64,000 nt of DNA, from positions 32,517,624 through 32,581,623 of the forward strand of contig JAFMSR010000012.1 in the NCBI GenBank assembly GCA_022818135.1, in the 5' to 3' direction. The notes under the pieces are model-generated. The model was not told the origin of the DNA, made no database searches, and was given only the letters and a program-made list of their open reading frames with translations. The translations under genes and the position numbers were made by a program. Shown here piece after piece: positions 11,901-23,900 of this stretch (positions are counted from its first letter, which is position 1; each line of letters opens with the position of its first letter). This DNA is from Saxidomus purpurata. Lineage: Eukaryota; Mollusca; Bivalvia; Venerida; Veneridae.

Positions 11901-14900
11901 TATGCCCCTTTTTGACTTAGAAAATACATTGAATATGGGTAAAATCCACTTATTGACTTAACCCTTTGAGATATTGCTTTGAAACTTTGAATGCTTGTTT
12001 ATATCATTACCACCATCTGTAGGCAAGAGAAGGTAACTCTGTCAAGGATTTCTTTTTTAAAAATTAAGGCCCTTTATCGACTTAGAACCTTGGTTAAGTT
12101 TTTCGTACTAGTCCACTTTTTGACTAAATTGTTTGAGATATTACTTTGAAAGTTAGAATACCGGTACTTGTTTACCATCTTGATTCCCAAACACAGGCAG
12201 GAGAAGGTTACTCTGTCAAGGATTTCATTTGAATTATGGCCCTTTTCAACTTTTCATTCAAATTTCAAAATTTTCATTATTTGTCCACTTGTTGACTTTG
12301 CCATTTGAGATATTACTTTGAAAGTTGGAATACATTTGAACCATTAGGACACCTGTCTGTAAGCAAGAGAAGATAACCCTGTGAAAATGTTTCTTGATTT
12401 GTACTTAGAAATTCCTAGTTAAAGTCTTGTGTGCAACTGGCACTGTCATGCACATATATCATTAACCACTTGAGGTATTAATTTAAAACTTTGTTGTAGT
12501 ATTCAGGGATATCAAAGAATTAAGTTTGATAACTCTTGACTTAATATCTTACTACTTGTGGCCCTATAAACATCCTTGGGGGTTTTTTACTGACAAAGTT
12601 TTGTTGTATTGGCAAGCACTGAAAAAAGTTGAGCGCGCTGTCCTACTGACAGCTCTTGTTTAATTGGTTATAGTCCCGACCGTGGTATTTCTCCTCTGGT
12701 GAACTCACCAAGACCCCCAGTATGATTCCCATGCATACTGGTACCTAACAAAATTTGAAAATCTAGGGAGTTATTATTTTTTTGTTTGTTTTTTTATTGA
12801 TTGTGAAACCAGTTCTTTCAACTTGTATTAATCACTCTCGAGATTCACTCCAGATGGAATCAGCCTCGAAGAGAGAGAGAGGAAATGTGGAGTTATCATG
12901 TCTTGCCTAAGGATGTACCACTTCTTGGCACTGGTGGGGATCAAACCGGAGCTTCTCTGATCCTGAGGCAAATTTGCTACCACTAAGCCAACGCGCTCCA
13001 GTTGCACTGAAGTTGCAGTTGCTGTGTATAAACGTTCTTTCTTTCTTATTGCAGATTGATTTAGACACAATAGATGTCAGTAACTTGAATAGACAGTTCC
13101 TGTTCAGAAAGGAGCATGTTGGAAAATCAAAAGCTCAGGTATTTGATTGATTTGCACTTTCTTTGCAATTATTGTTGCTGTTTGTAGCATAATTAAAATA
13201 CTGTAAATCCGGTATTATTCACAGTGTTTTTATACCCCCCGAACACAAAGTGTTGGGGGGGTATATTGGATTCAGCTTGTCTGTCCGTCTGTCTGTCTGT
13301 AGACGGAATCTTGTGGACACTAGATCTCCAATACCCCTGGTCAGAATTTAATGATACTTAAAACAAGTGATAAGTACAATGTCTAGTTGTGCAACGTCCA
13401 TGTTTCGGGTCTCTAGGTCAAAGGTCAAGGTCACAGGGGCTCGAGATAGTAAAATCTTGTGCACGCTAAATCTCCAAAACCCCTGGTCAGAATTTGATGA
13501 TACTTCACACAAATGATAAGTACAATGCCTAGTTGTGCATGGTCCAGGTTTCGGGTCTCTAGGTCAAAGGTCAAGGTCACAGGGGCTTAAGATGGTAAAA
13601 TCTTGTGGACGCTAAATTTCCAAAACCCCTGGTCAGAATTTAATGATACTTAAAACAAGTGATAACTACAATGCCTAGTTGTGCATGGTCCAGGTTTCGG
13701 GTCTCCAGATCAAAGGTCAAGGTCACAGGGGCTCGAGATGGTAAAATCTTGTGGACACTAAATCTCCAATACCCCTGGCCAGAATTTCATGATACTTCAC
13801 ACAAGTGATAAGTACAATGTCTAGTTGTGCAACGTCCATGTTTCGGGTCTCTAGGTCAAAGGTCAAGGTCACAGGGGCTCGGGATAGTAAAATCTTGTGC
13901 ACGCTAAATCTCTAAAACCCCTGGTCAGAATTTGATGATACTTCACACAAATGATAAGTACAATGCCTAGTTGTGCATGGTCCAGGTTTCGGGTCTCTAG
14001 GTCAAAGGTCACAGGGGCTCATGATAGTAAAATGTTGTGTGCTTTTAATCTCCAAACCCACTGGTCAAAATTTAATTATACTTCACAGAAGCCTTAAGTT
14101 GTGCAGGTCCAATAATCAAAGCATCAAATATTACATAAATTTTTAATACTGTGTCAGTGGGGTGTTCGGGGGGTATTCATCACCTTCAGTGATAGTTCTA
14201 GTTATTTTCGCTATTTTTTGGAAACAACTGCAATGCTAATTCATAAATTTGCGTAAATTTACATCTAGACTTTCCGGATTAGGTTATCGCAAATTTAATA
14301 TTATAAACCTTCAGCTGTGGATGCATAAAACCGCAAAATTATTCAGGACCATGGTTTTCGTGAAATAAAGATTACTCAAATATAGATTGATTTACATTTA
14401 GAAGAAATATAACTAAGCTAGCTTTAACCCTTGCCCTGCTTTTGTTAAAAAAGAAGCTTCAAAAATGCAACTCTTTGTTATGTTTGCTTATTAAAATAAA
14501 ATTAACCAGCTTAGTACTTAATCCTTACCATGCTGAATATCTCAAATGGACTCATTCATTTTTCAGTTTTGACAATACCCAGGGATTCCCTGGAAGTGCG
14601 ATTTCCATGTCCATGACACAATTTAATGGTATTATACCATAAGTTTTTCAAACATATAGTCACTGAAATATACTGACTGAGTAACAAACAGGGTAGATTC
14701 TGAACAGCTGTGGAGACTTATCATGATCTGCATTGGTTATTAAGCCAGAATCACAATTATTGACAATGATTGGACTACAGTTATTTGGAGGCTGGTGGTG
14801 GTCTGTATTGACTACGAAGATGAACTAACATAGAGCAGCAGAGATGTTTTATTTGGGGTTTGAACTGCTTCTAGTTTATTACTTAAATCTGCCATTTAAT

Positions 14901-17900
14901 TTTCAGGTCGCCAAAGAAAGTGCCCTGAGGTTTAATCCAGATGCTAAGATTGTTGCCTATCATGACAGTGTGATGAGTTCAGACTATGGTATAGATTTCT
15001 TCCAGAAATTTGACATTGTCATGAATGCTCTGGATAACAGAGGTATGTTTTTATTGATTCTTAAAGAGTTTCATATAAACTTGGTGTTTTCTGTATGAAA
15101 TTTAAATCAAGAGTAGGCTTGTTTGAAAGGCTGTAAATGTGGTATACAGTCGTTTCACAGTACAAATGCTGATTTTGTGATATTAAACCAAGAAATTGGA
15201 GAAATAACTATTTTGAAGGGAGTAAGCATAATGAGGTTAGCTTCTAGAATCTTCTTGAAGATTATAGTTGCTTAAGAGGTAAGGTCTGAAAGGCTCATTT
15301 CATATGTCACAGTTCAGACTTTGCTGCTGTTTATAAAAATGGAAAATTTAACAACACATTACTACAACAACATTTTATATCATCATTTTCATATATTTTT
15401 TTTCTCTGCTGTTTATAAAACACTACTACACTGTGTACTTATATAATTGTGGTCGGTTTTGTGTATATCTGAAATGGGAAAGTCAAGCTTTAAAAGTAAT
15501 TCAAGTCAATCTAAATCAAGTTAAGACACTGACTGTTTTGAATACATGTAGTGTATTCATGTAATTGTCATAATATTTACAATAAGGATGTGTTGTTACA
15601 GTCAAAGAGATGTGATTTGTTAAGGACATTTGTCTGTCTGTTACAGCTGCAAGGAACCATGTAAATCGTATGTGTTTGGCCGCTGACAGACCCCTGATAG
15701 AGAGTGGATCTGCAGGCTACTTGGGTCAAGTTACTGTTATCAAAAAGGTAACAATCTTTTTAAATAATTCTGTAGAATATCAGTCAGGGTTGTTATCCAT
15801 GTAATCATATATTAAGTAAAGGTGTAACCAGTTAATATGTAGAGTTAACACATATTTTTTCGTGTTATAACATCTTCAGAATCCCGAGGGCACCAGCATA
15901 TCCTGAGGGTTCCTGCAGGCGTCATAACACGAAAACAGGTTTGTTAACGCTTTTCTAGCATGAAAAATAATAAAAAATCGCTCTTACTGGTAAGATATTC
16001 AAAACCTGGTTCAGTTGATGCAGTGTTTGATGAAAGACTTCGAAGATAAGTCCATTGTTTACAGTAGCCCTGTAATGCGCATAAATGAAAACCGGTTATA
16101 ACAGCGCGTGAATATCTCTGTTAACACGCGTTTTTCTTCCTGTTAAAACGCAGGCAAAATGGGCAAAAACAGCACATTTTATGCTAGAATAACATGAGTT
16201 TAGTGTTTGCTTGATATAGTAAACATATAATAATAAATTACAAAAATGAATGTGAAACTATTGTAAGTGCTTCTTATTTCATATGCTCTTACACTAGTTT
16301 CACTTTCAACATTTAAGTGCTGTTAGTAGGTTATCGAATTTTATGTACATGTGTTCTTGTATATTAATTTGTGAAACAAGTTCTTACAACTTATATTTAT
16401 TGTTCTCAAGACTTAGCCCAGATGGAATCAACCTTAAACAGATGGAGAGGCAATGTGGAATTGTATTTTGTCTAAAGACACTGTGTTGATGCTGGAACCT
16501 GGGATGCTCCATTAATGCGATATAAGGATAAAATGTAGCGCTACCTCATCTCTACAGCTATCTTCAGATTACAAAATTACAAAAAAAATAGAGCTGAAAT
16601 TTGTCATGCTAATTTTATTATGCATTGTCTTTATTTCCACTCAACAGGGTCTTACAGAATGTTATGAATGCATACCAAAACCACCACAGAAAACATTTCC
16701 TGGATGTACCATTAGAAACACACCATCGGAACCTATACACTGTGTAGTCTGGGCTAAACATCTCTTTAAGTAAGTAAGAATGGGATTGCTGGTTTGTCAT
16801 CACGCACAGAAGAGATATACTGCCGAACCATTACTTTTTGTGGGGCAATAAATTTGTGATTTTCATGGCTAGTATGATCCACAGATTTATTATCATTTTC
16901 TATGGAATAAACAACTTAGCTCCTGATTTCAAGTATGCAAGAAATTGCATCATATAAAACCTTCTACAAGATTTTATGGCCACAAGTTTATATGCAGTCA
17001 CAGTATGTCTGCAGTGGTAAATAAAGTGTGTAATATATGTCTGCAGTATGTAATATACTTGCTTTACTGCCTTGACATTAATCTCTTCAATGTTGACATT
17101 TCTGTCGAGCATTGTACTCTGTAATATGGCACATTGTGCTGTCACCAGATTTTATGTGTTGTTCAAAGTTTTGCAAAGGCAGCCTGATGCTTATCATTAC
17201 ATTTTTTTAATGTATGACACAGTTACTTTTAAAGTACAAAAATAAAAACATTGTATATAAAATTGTATGTCATTACTGATGTCTTGATATATAAGAATGT
17301 TGATGTGTATTTTCAGTCAGTTGTTTGGAGAGGAGGACCCAGACCAAGATGTGTCACCTGACACTGAAGATCCAGAGCTTACAGGTATATCTGTCATGAA
17401 ATCTCACTTTAAAGTTACACTTCCAATCTCATTTAGTCATTTACAGTACCCAGTGAGGTTTATAAAAAAGTTGAGAAAAGAATATAGCTTTACTAAATGA
17501 GCTCAAGGAAAGTAGTTACTAAATGACCCGCCATTCCAAGACTGTTTACTAAATGAGTTCAAAAAAAGAATATAGCATTACTAAGTGAGTTCAGAGAAAG
17601 AATATAGCTTTAATAAATGAGTTCAAAGAAAGAATATAGCATTACTAAATGAGTTCAAAGAAAGAATATAGCATTACTAAATGAGTTCAAAGAAAGAATA
17701 TAGCTTTAATAAATGAGTTCAAAGAAAGAATATAGCTATAATAAATGAGTTCAAGGAAAGAATATAGCATTACTAAATGACCACCGCCAATTTCGAAGAC
17801 TGTTTAATAAATGAGTTCAAAAAAAGAATATAGCATTACTAAGTGAGTTCAGAGAAAGAATATAGCTTTAATAAATGAGTTCAAAAAAAGAATATAGCAT

Positions 17901-20900
17901 TACTAAATGAGTTCAAAGAAAGAATATAGCTTAACTAAATGAGCTCAAGGAAAGAATATAGCATTACTAAATGAGCTCAAGGAAAGAATATAGCATTACT
18001 AAATGACCACCGCCAATTTCGAAGACTGTTTAATAAATGAGTTCAAAAAAAGAATATAGCATTACTAAGTGAGTTCAGAGAAAGAATATAGCTTTAATAA
18101 ATGAGTTCAAAAAAAGAATATAGCATTACTAAATGAGTTCAAAGAAAGAATATAGCATTACTAAATGAGTTCAAAGAAAGAATATAGCTTTAATAAATGA
18201 GTTCAAAGAAAGAATATAGCTTTAATAAATGAGTTCAAAGAAAGAATATAGCATTACTAAATGCGTTCAAAGAAAGAATGTAGCTTTAATAAATGAGTTC
18301 AAAGAAAGAATATAGCATTACTAAATGAGTTCAAAGAAAGAATATAGCATTACTAAATGAGTTCAAAGAAAGAATATAGCTTTAACAGTGTATGATTTTT
18401 GGATATGAAATCCATAAGCCATTCGGGCCAGCACTGCCTGGATTGTTACTGGCCAGAAAGCATTTTCACTGGCCCAAAAATAATAAGGGTAAAACTCAAA
18501 GGCCATTGACACTTCAGCCTAAATTTTCAAGGGTCAAAATCAAATTTTCAACAGTCCAGGTGAGAATTTTTAGGCTTGAGCCATAGGTCATAGGGTTCAG
18601 GTCATATATTGTATATTCTTAAATTATCTTCTTTCCAAGCCTACATCAGCTCAAAAGTACATTGTACCCCGTTTGTCACATATTTTCGCGACCTCGCATG
18701 TCCCTGAATGTCGTCATTTTTTTCGCGATTTTAACAGTTTTAATAAAAAAATTGTCTAAAAGAATGTTCAAATTATGATTAGAATTAACAAATACTGAAA
18801 GTTATTTGACACAAATGTAGAAAGAGTAGACGCGGGAGTAAAATCGCGGCACAGTGATTTTACAGGTAAATGAACGGGTTTACGGGACATAAAAATCAAA
18901 TTTATTATATCCGGTAAAAATGTGTCTACACGTGAAATGTTTTTGAGATATATGCATGTTATGTTCAAAAATATTTGCCGACCAACGTACATTTGTATAG
19001 CATGTTCAATAGATATCACCAAAAATAAAACTTACTGTACTGATAACATAATCTATTCCAAACTATTATTTCTATAATCCAAAATTATCAGACTATTGTC
19101 TAGAATTACTTTTTCATGTCTCAAACTGTCAAATATCTCGGTCTGTTTGATGCCACGTGCTTCACTAAGATCAAACAAAACTCACATATACAATGTGCAT
19201 CGGCGTTTGTTCTTTGATCTCGTAACACCTGCGGCTTTATATTTATGAATAAAAGAGGTTGCAGTAAAAATAAAAATTTCGCCAAAGGTTATTCATAAAA
19301 ATAAATAGTAGAAAATTGTTACTGGAAAAACGTTGGCTTTGACAGTTGATGGAAACAATTAATGACCAAAAAACGGACACGCTGCAACGCCGCGATTTTC
19401 TTTAAAACAGAACGTTTTGATTTAAATACAGAATTGGAAATGTTAATTGATAAATACTTTTTGCATTCACAACTCAGTGTTTTAATGTTTCCGGCAGATT
19501 ACAATACACAGAGTCGTGTCAGAGACGTTTGCTCATTATCCGTGTTACAAACTCCGTCTTTGAAATTCGCCGGGGGTCTAATTTTCAGTTTTATGATTGT
19601 TTATCAATTAACACATTTGATAACGACCGAGATGAACATGTGTTAGTTGACACGTAGTGGCTAATTAGCTCCGCCTTCTTTCGTATATTAGCCAACAGAC
19701 GACAATCGAGTTTTGACTGACGGCGAAATCGCCAAGATTTGTAACCACACTCCATATACTTTCATATGTTAGCCAATAGACGACTGATTTTGATTGCCAA
19801 GACTTTTGACGCATACGAAAAAATAAAAAGAATAATTTCCTGGTTTATGTGACATCAATTATGTACGTTTTTCGTATGAAAATACAAGACTTATCCAGTC
19901 AGCGAAAAACGTTCCCTGAAAATGCACAAGCCAGTCGGACTTGTGCTCTTGCAGTTTTTACTGGCCAATAAGAAAATCTAGTGGCCTCGGGCCAGCGGAC
20001 CACCGCCAATTTCGAAGACTGTTTAATAAATGAGTTCAAAAAAAGAATATAGCATTACTAAGTGAGTTCAGAGAAAGAATATAGCTTTAATAAATGAGTT
20101 CAAAAAAAGAATATAGCATTACTAAATGAGTTCAAAGAAAGAATATAGCTTTTATAAATGAGTTCAAAAAAAGAATATAGCATTACTAAATGAGTTCAAA
20201 GAAAGAATATAGCTTTAATAAATGAGTTCAAAGGAAGAATATAGCATTACTAAATGAGTTCAAAGAAAGAATGTAGCTTTAATAAATGAGTTCAAAGGAA
20301 GAATATAGCATTACTAAATGAGTTCAAAGAAAGAATGTAGCTTTAATAAATGAGTTCAAAGGAAGAATATAGCATTACTAAATGAGTTCAAAGAAAGAAT
20401 GTAGCTTTAATAAATGAGTTCAAAGGAAGAATATAGCATTACTAAATGAGTTCAAAGAAAGAATATAGCTTTAATAAATGAGTTCAAAGAAAGAATATAG
20501 CTTCAATAAATGAGTTCAAAGGAAGAATATAGCTTCAATAAATGAGTTCAAGGAGATACTTTAGGATCAATTAAGTTATGTGAGAACTTAGCATACTTCA
20601 AAAATATACAAATTAGCAGTAATTAAACATGGTTAGGACAGAGTATCAGATTTGAGAAACCTGTCTTTGACATCAAGCTTCTGATATATCAGATTTGAAA
20701 CTGAGCTGGGAGTTAGCCAATCTCTATCCAGGGATTTCAGACAAATCTAAATTAAAAGTTTAACTTTCTAGTACATATTAAATGCTACCATTTTATGTTT
20801 ACATACAACATTTGATATTTTTATAAGTACATGAAGTAACAAGTCACTGACCCTTATATTTACTATGTTGGCTGCCAATGGATCAGCTTTTGTGACCAGT

Positions 20901-23900
20901 GCAGACCATTATCAGCTTGCACATCCATGCAGTCTGATCATGATCTACACTCGTTTTGCTTTGGGATCAGTTAACTTTCATTGCTCACCCCTGTGAACGA
21001 TTGATGGAACAATTCCATTGTAGCAGTTTAAGAGGTAAAGGATCAAACATTAGGGTAACATATTCAGAATAAACAATTCTTAACCTTAAACAGGGGATGC
21101 AGGACAGAAGGCCTTGGACTCAGAAGGCAAAGATGATGTTGCTGGTGGCATAAAAAGGAAATCAACACGAGGCTGGGCACAGGAAATAGGATATGATCCA
21201 GAAAAAATATTCCATAAAGTACGATAGTAATTTCTAGCATATATACATGTATGCATGTACAACTGATATGTATAATTAGAAGTACATGTAGATAACATCT
21301 TAGTAACATATCAACAAACTATCACAGTATATACTTCACTCAGTTCTTCATTTAATGTGATTTTTGCATATTTGATAAAAGGACTTTTGTTTGCTAAATT
21401 TATTGAACTCCACAGTAAATAACAAAAATACATAATGGTTGTAAATGAGAGTTCAGTGTGTAGTGCATACTTTTTAGCTCACCTGAGCTGGCTCAGGGTG
21501 AGCTATTAGGATCGATGAATGTCCGTCGTCCGTCCACATTTAGTTCGTTAACGCTCTAGTGGTCACATTTTTTCCTCAATTGTCACGAAACTTGGTCAGG
21601 ATGTTTGTCCCAGTAATTACTCGGACGAGTTCGAATATGGGTCATTTGGGGTCAAAAACTAGGTCACAGAGCCCAAAAATAGAAAAATCTTGTTAAGGCT
21701 CTAGAGGCTACTGTTTCAGTCCAAATATCCTGGCAATTTGTCAGAAAGGTTGTTTCTATGATTTCTAGCTCAAGTTTTAATATGGGTCACCTGGGGTCAA
21801 AAACTAGGTCACACAGCCCAAATATGGAAAAACCTTGTTAACACTCTAGAGGTAACCTTTTTAGCCCAAATATCCTGAAAATTTGTCAGAAAGGTTGTTA
21901 AGTTGATTTCTAGCCCAAGTTCGAATATGGGTCATCTGGGGTCAAAAACTAGGTCACAGCCCAAATATGGAAAAACCTTGTTAACACTCTAGATGTTACA
22001 TTTTCAGCCCAGATATCCTTGAAATTTGTCAGAAAGTGCAGATCATGATCAGACAGCAAAATAATGAAAGTGCAGATCATGATCAGACAGCTAAATTATG
22101 AAAGTGCAGATCATGATCAGACAGCTAAATAATGCATAGCAAACAGTGCAGATCATGATCAGACAGCAAAAAATAAAAAGCTGACAGTGCAGATCATGAC
22201 CAGCCAACATACAATGAATAGCTTACAGTGCAGATCATGATCAGACAGCAAAAAAATGAATAGCCAACAGTGCAGATCATGATCAGACAGCAAAATAATG
22301 AGGCCTAGAGCTTAGATATTCAGCATGTGGCAAAATTGACTCTCTACCAAGATTGTTCAAATCCTGACCTCAGGGTCAAAATTAACCCCTGCCTGGGGGG
22401 CGGGGGTCTTTTGATTTTACATAGGCTTATTAAGAGGATATCATGAGCCAAAGGTAAAAATTGATCCTTTCTGCTATTAATAACCTTTTTATTTTTGCCA
22501 ATGGTAGACAGGTGAGCGATACAGGGCCATCATGGCCCTCTTGTTTAGCTTACCTAGTCACTTAGTGTGCACATGTTGAGCTATTGTGATCCCCCTTTGT
22601 CTAGTCAGCATCCATCATCATCCTGTTTTACTTCATTGCTAAAAATTTTAAAACCTTGCAGTGATGTTCCTTGAATAACTTTCTACAAAAGCTGTTGAAA
22701 TTAAAGTGGATAGATCCAGAATTCTTGTTGTCATGACACTAGAATGAAAAATCTTTAGTTTGTTTCTCAAAATGTAATATCATACCGGGGAGAAGTGTGT
22801 CTGAAAGCTGTACTAGAAATCAGATTAGCATTATAGGATCATCCTGGCCCACTTGTATACATGTTAAACAGCTTTTTGTTGTAACTGCTAAAAAATGAGA
22901 AAACAAGTATATATTATAATTAAGTATATATTAAAGTGATTTGTTTCAGATGTTTAGAGATGATATAAAATATTTGTTGTCTATGGAAGCATTGTGGAAG
23001 AAAAGACGTCCACCTTTACCTTTGGACTGGAACAATCTACCTCATACAGGTGAAAATACATTTCTATACATCACAGTAAAACATTTGTATTGAAAAAATA
23101 CTGGAAAAAATTATTTTAGAATTTTAGCTCACCCGGCACAAATTGCCAGGTGAGCTTGTAGGATCACTCACAATCCGTCACATGTTAGTTCACAATTATC
23201 TTCAAACAACATTTTAACCACTTGGTCAATGCTAATGAAATTAGGCAGGGATATTCCTTGCATGAAACCTGATCATAGCAGTTCAAATAATTCCATGTTA
23301 TGCAAAAAAAATCTGACTTTCAACCCCCCCCAGCCACCCCCACCAACTGTGGTTTAAAATTGACCCAGCCCAGCCGCCCCCACCAACCGTGGTTTAAAAT
23401 TGACCCAGCCCAGAGGGTCACTTGATTTTACATAGGCTTAAATACAAAAAACTTGTACAAATCTTCTTCTCTTGAACCACTTGTCCTAGAGCTTAGATAT
23501 TTGGCATAAAGCATTGCCTAGTCGACCTCTACCAAAATTGTTCAAATCATCAGCCCCAGGTTAAAATTTACCCTGCCAAGGGATTCACTAGAATTCACAT
23601 AGATGTGTCAAGGCCATAATGACCGAGTGATCAAATAATGCTTTGATTTATATTTCATTATATTTGACTGGTCTAGTCAAAAAGCATAGTTGTTACCAAA
23701 TGTAAGTCTGAAGGTTTTGTAATGATATAGGTAATGTGTCAAACATTTCTGTCTGCTGTATTGGTACTACTACCCATAATGCTGTTTTCTTTATATGATA
23801 AGATCTGTTGATTATTCTGAATGACATTCATTACTTAAGTTTTTAACAGTCAAGATGGTATCTTTTATGGTGAAATTCTTACCTGTTTTTATGCCCCCGA

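Noticed and set aside
12937..12990. Possible tRNA gene (A and B boxes on the minus strand)
   Set aside because: No cloverleaf could be drawn and an unrelated tail follows; a tRNA-derived SINE explains it.
14844..15098. 84-codon ORF
   Set aside because: It contains UBA2 exon 3, but its ends lie in introns; the exon is 14907-15042.
19362..19646. 94-codon ORF inside the minisatellite insertion
   Set aside because: No recognised motif, no splice context and atypical composition for the neighbouring exons; kept only as a note.
17479..20552. Regular 32-bp repeats resembling a CRISPR array
   Set aside because: The repeats are directly contiguous with no unique spacers and lie in an intron of a eukaryotic gene; this is a minisatellite.
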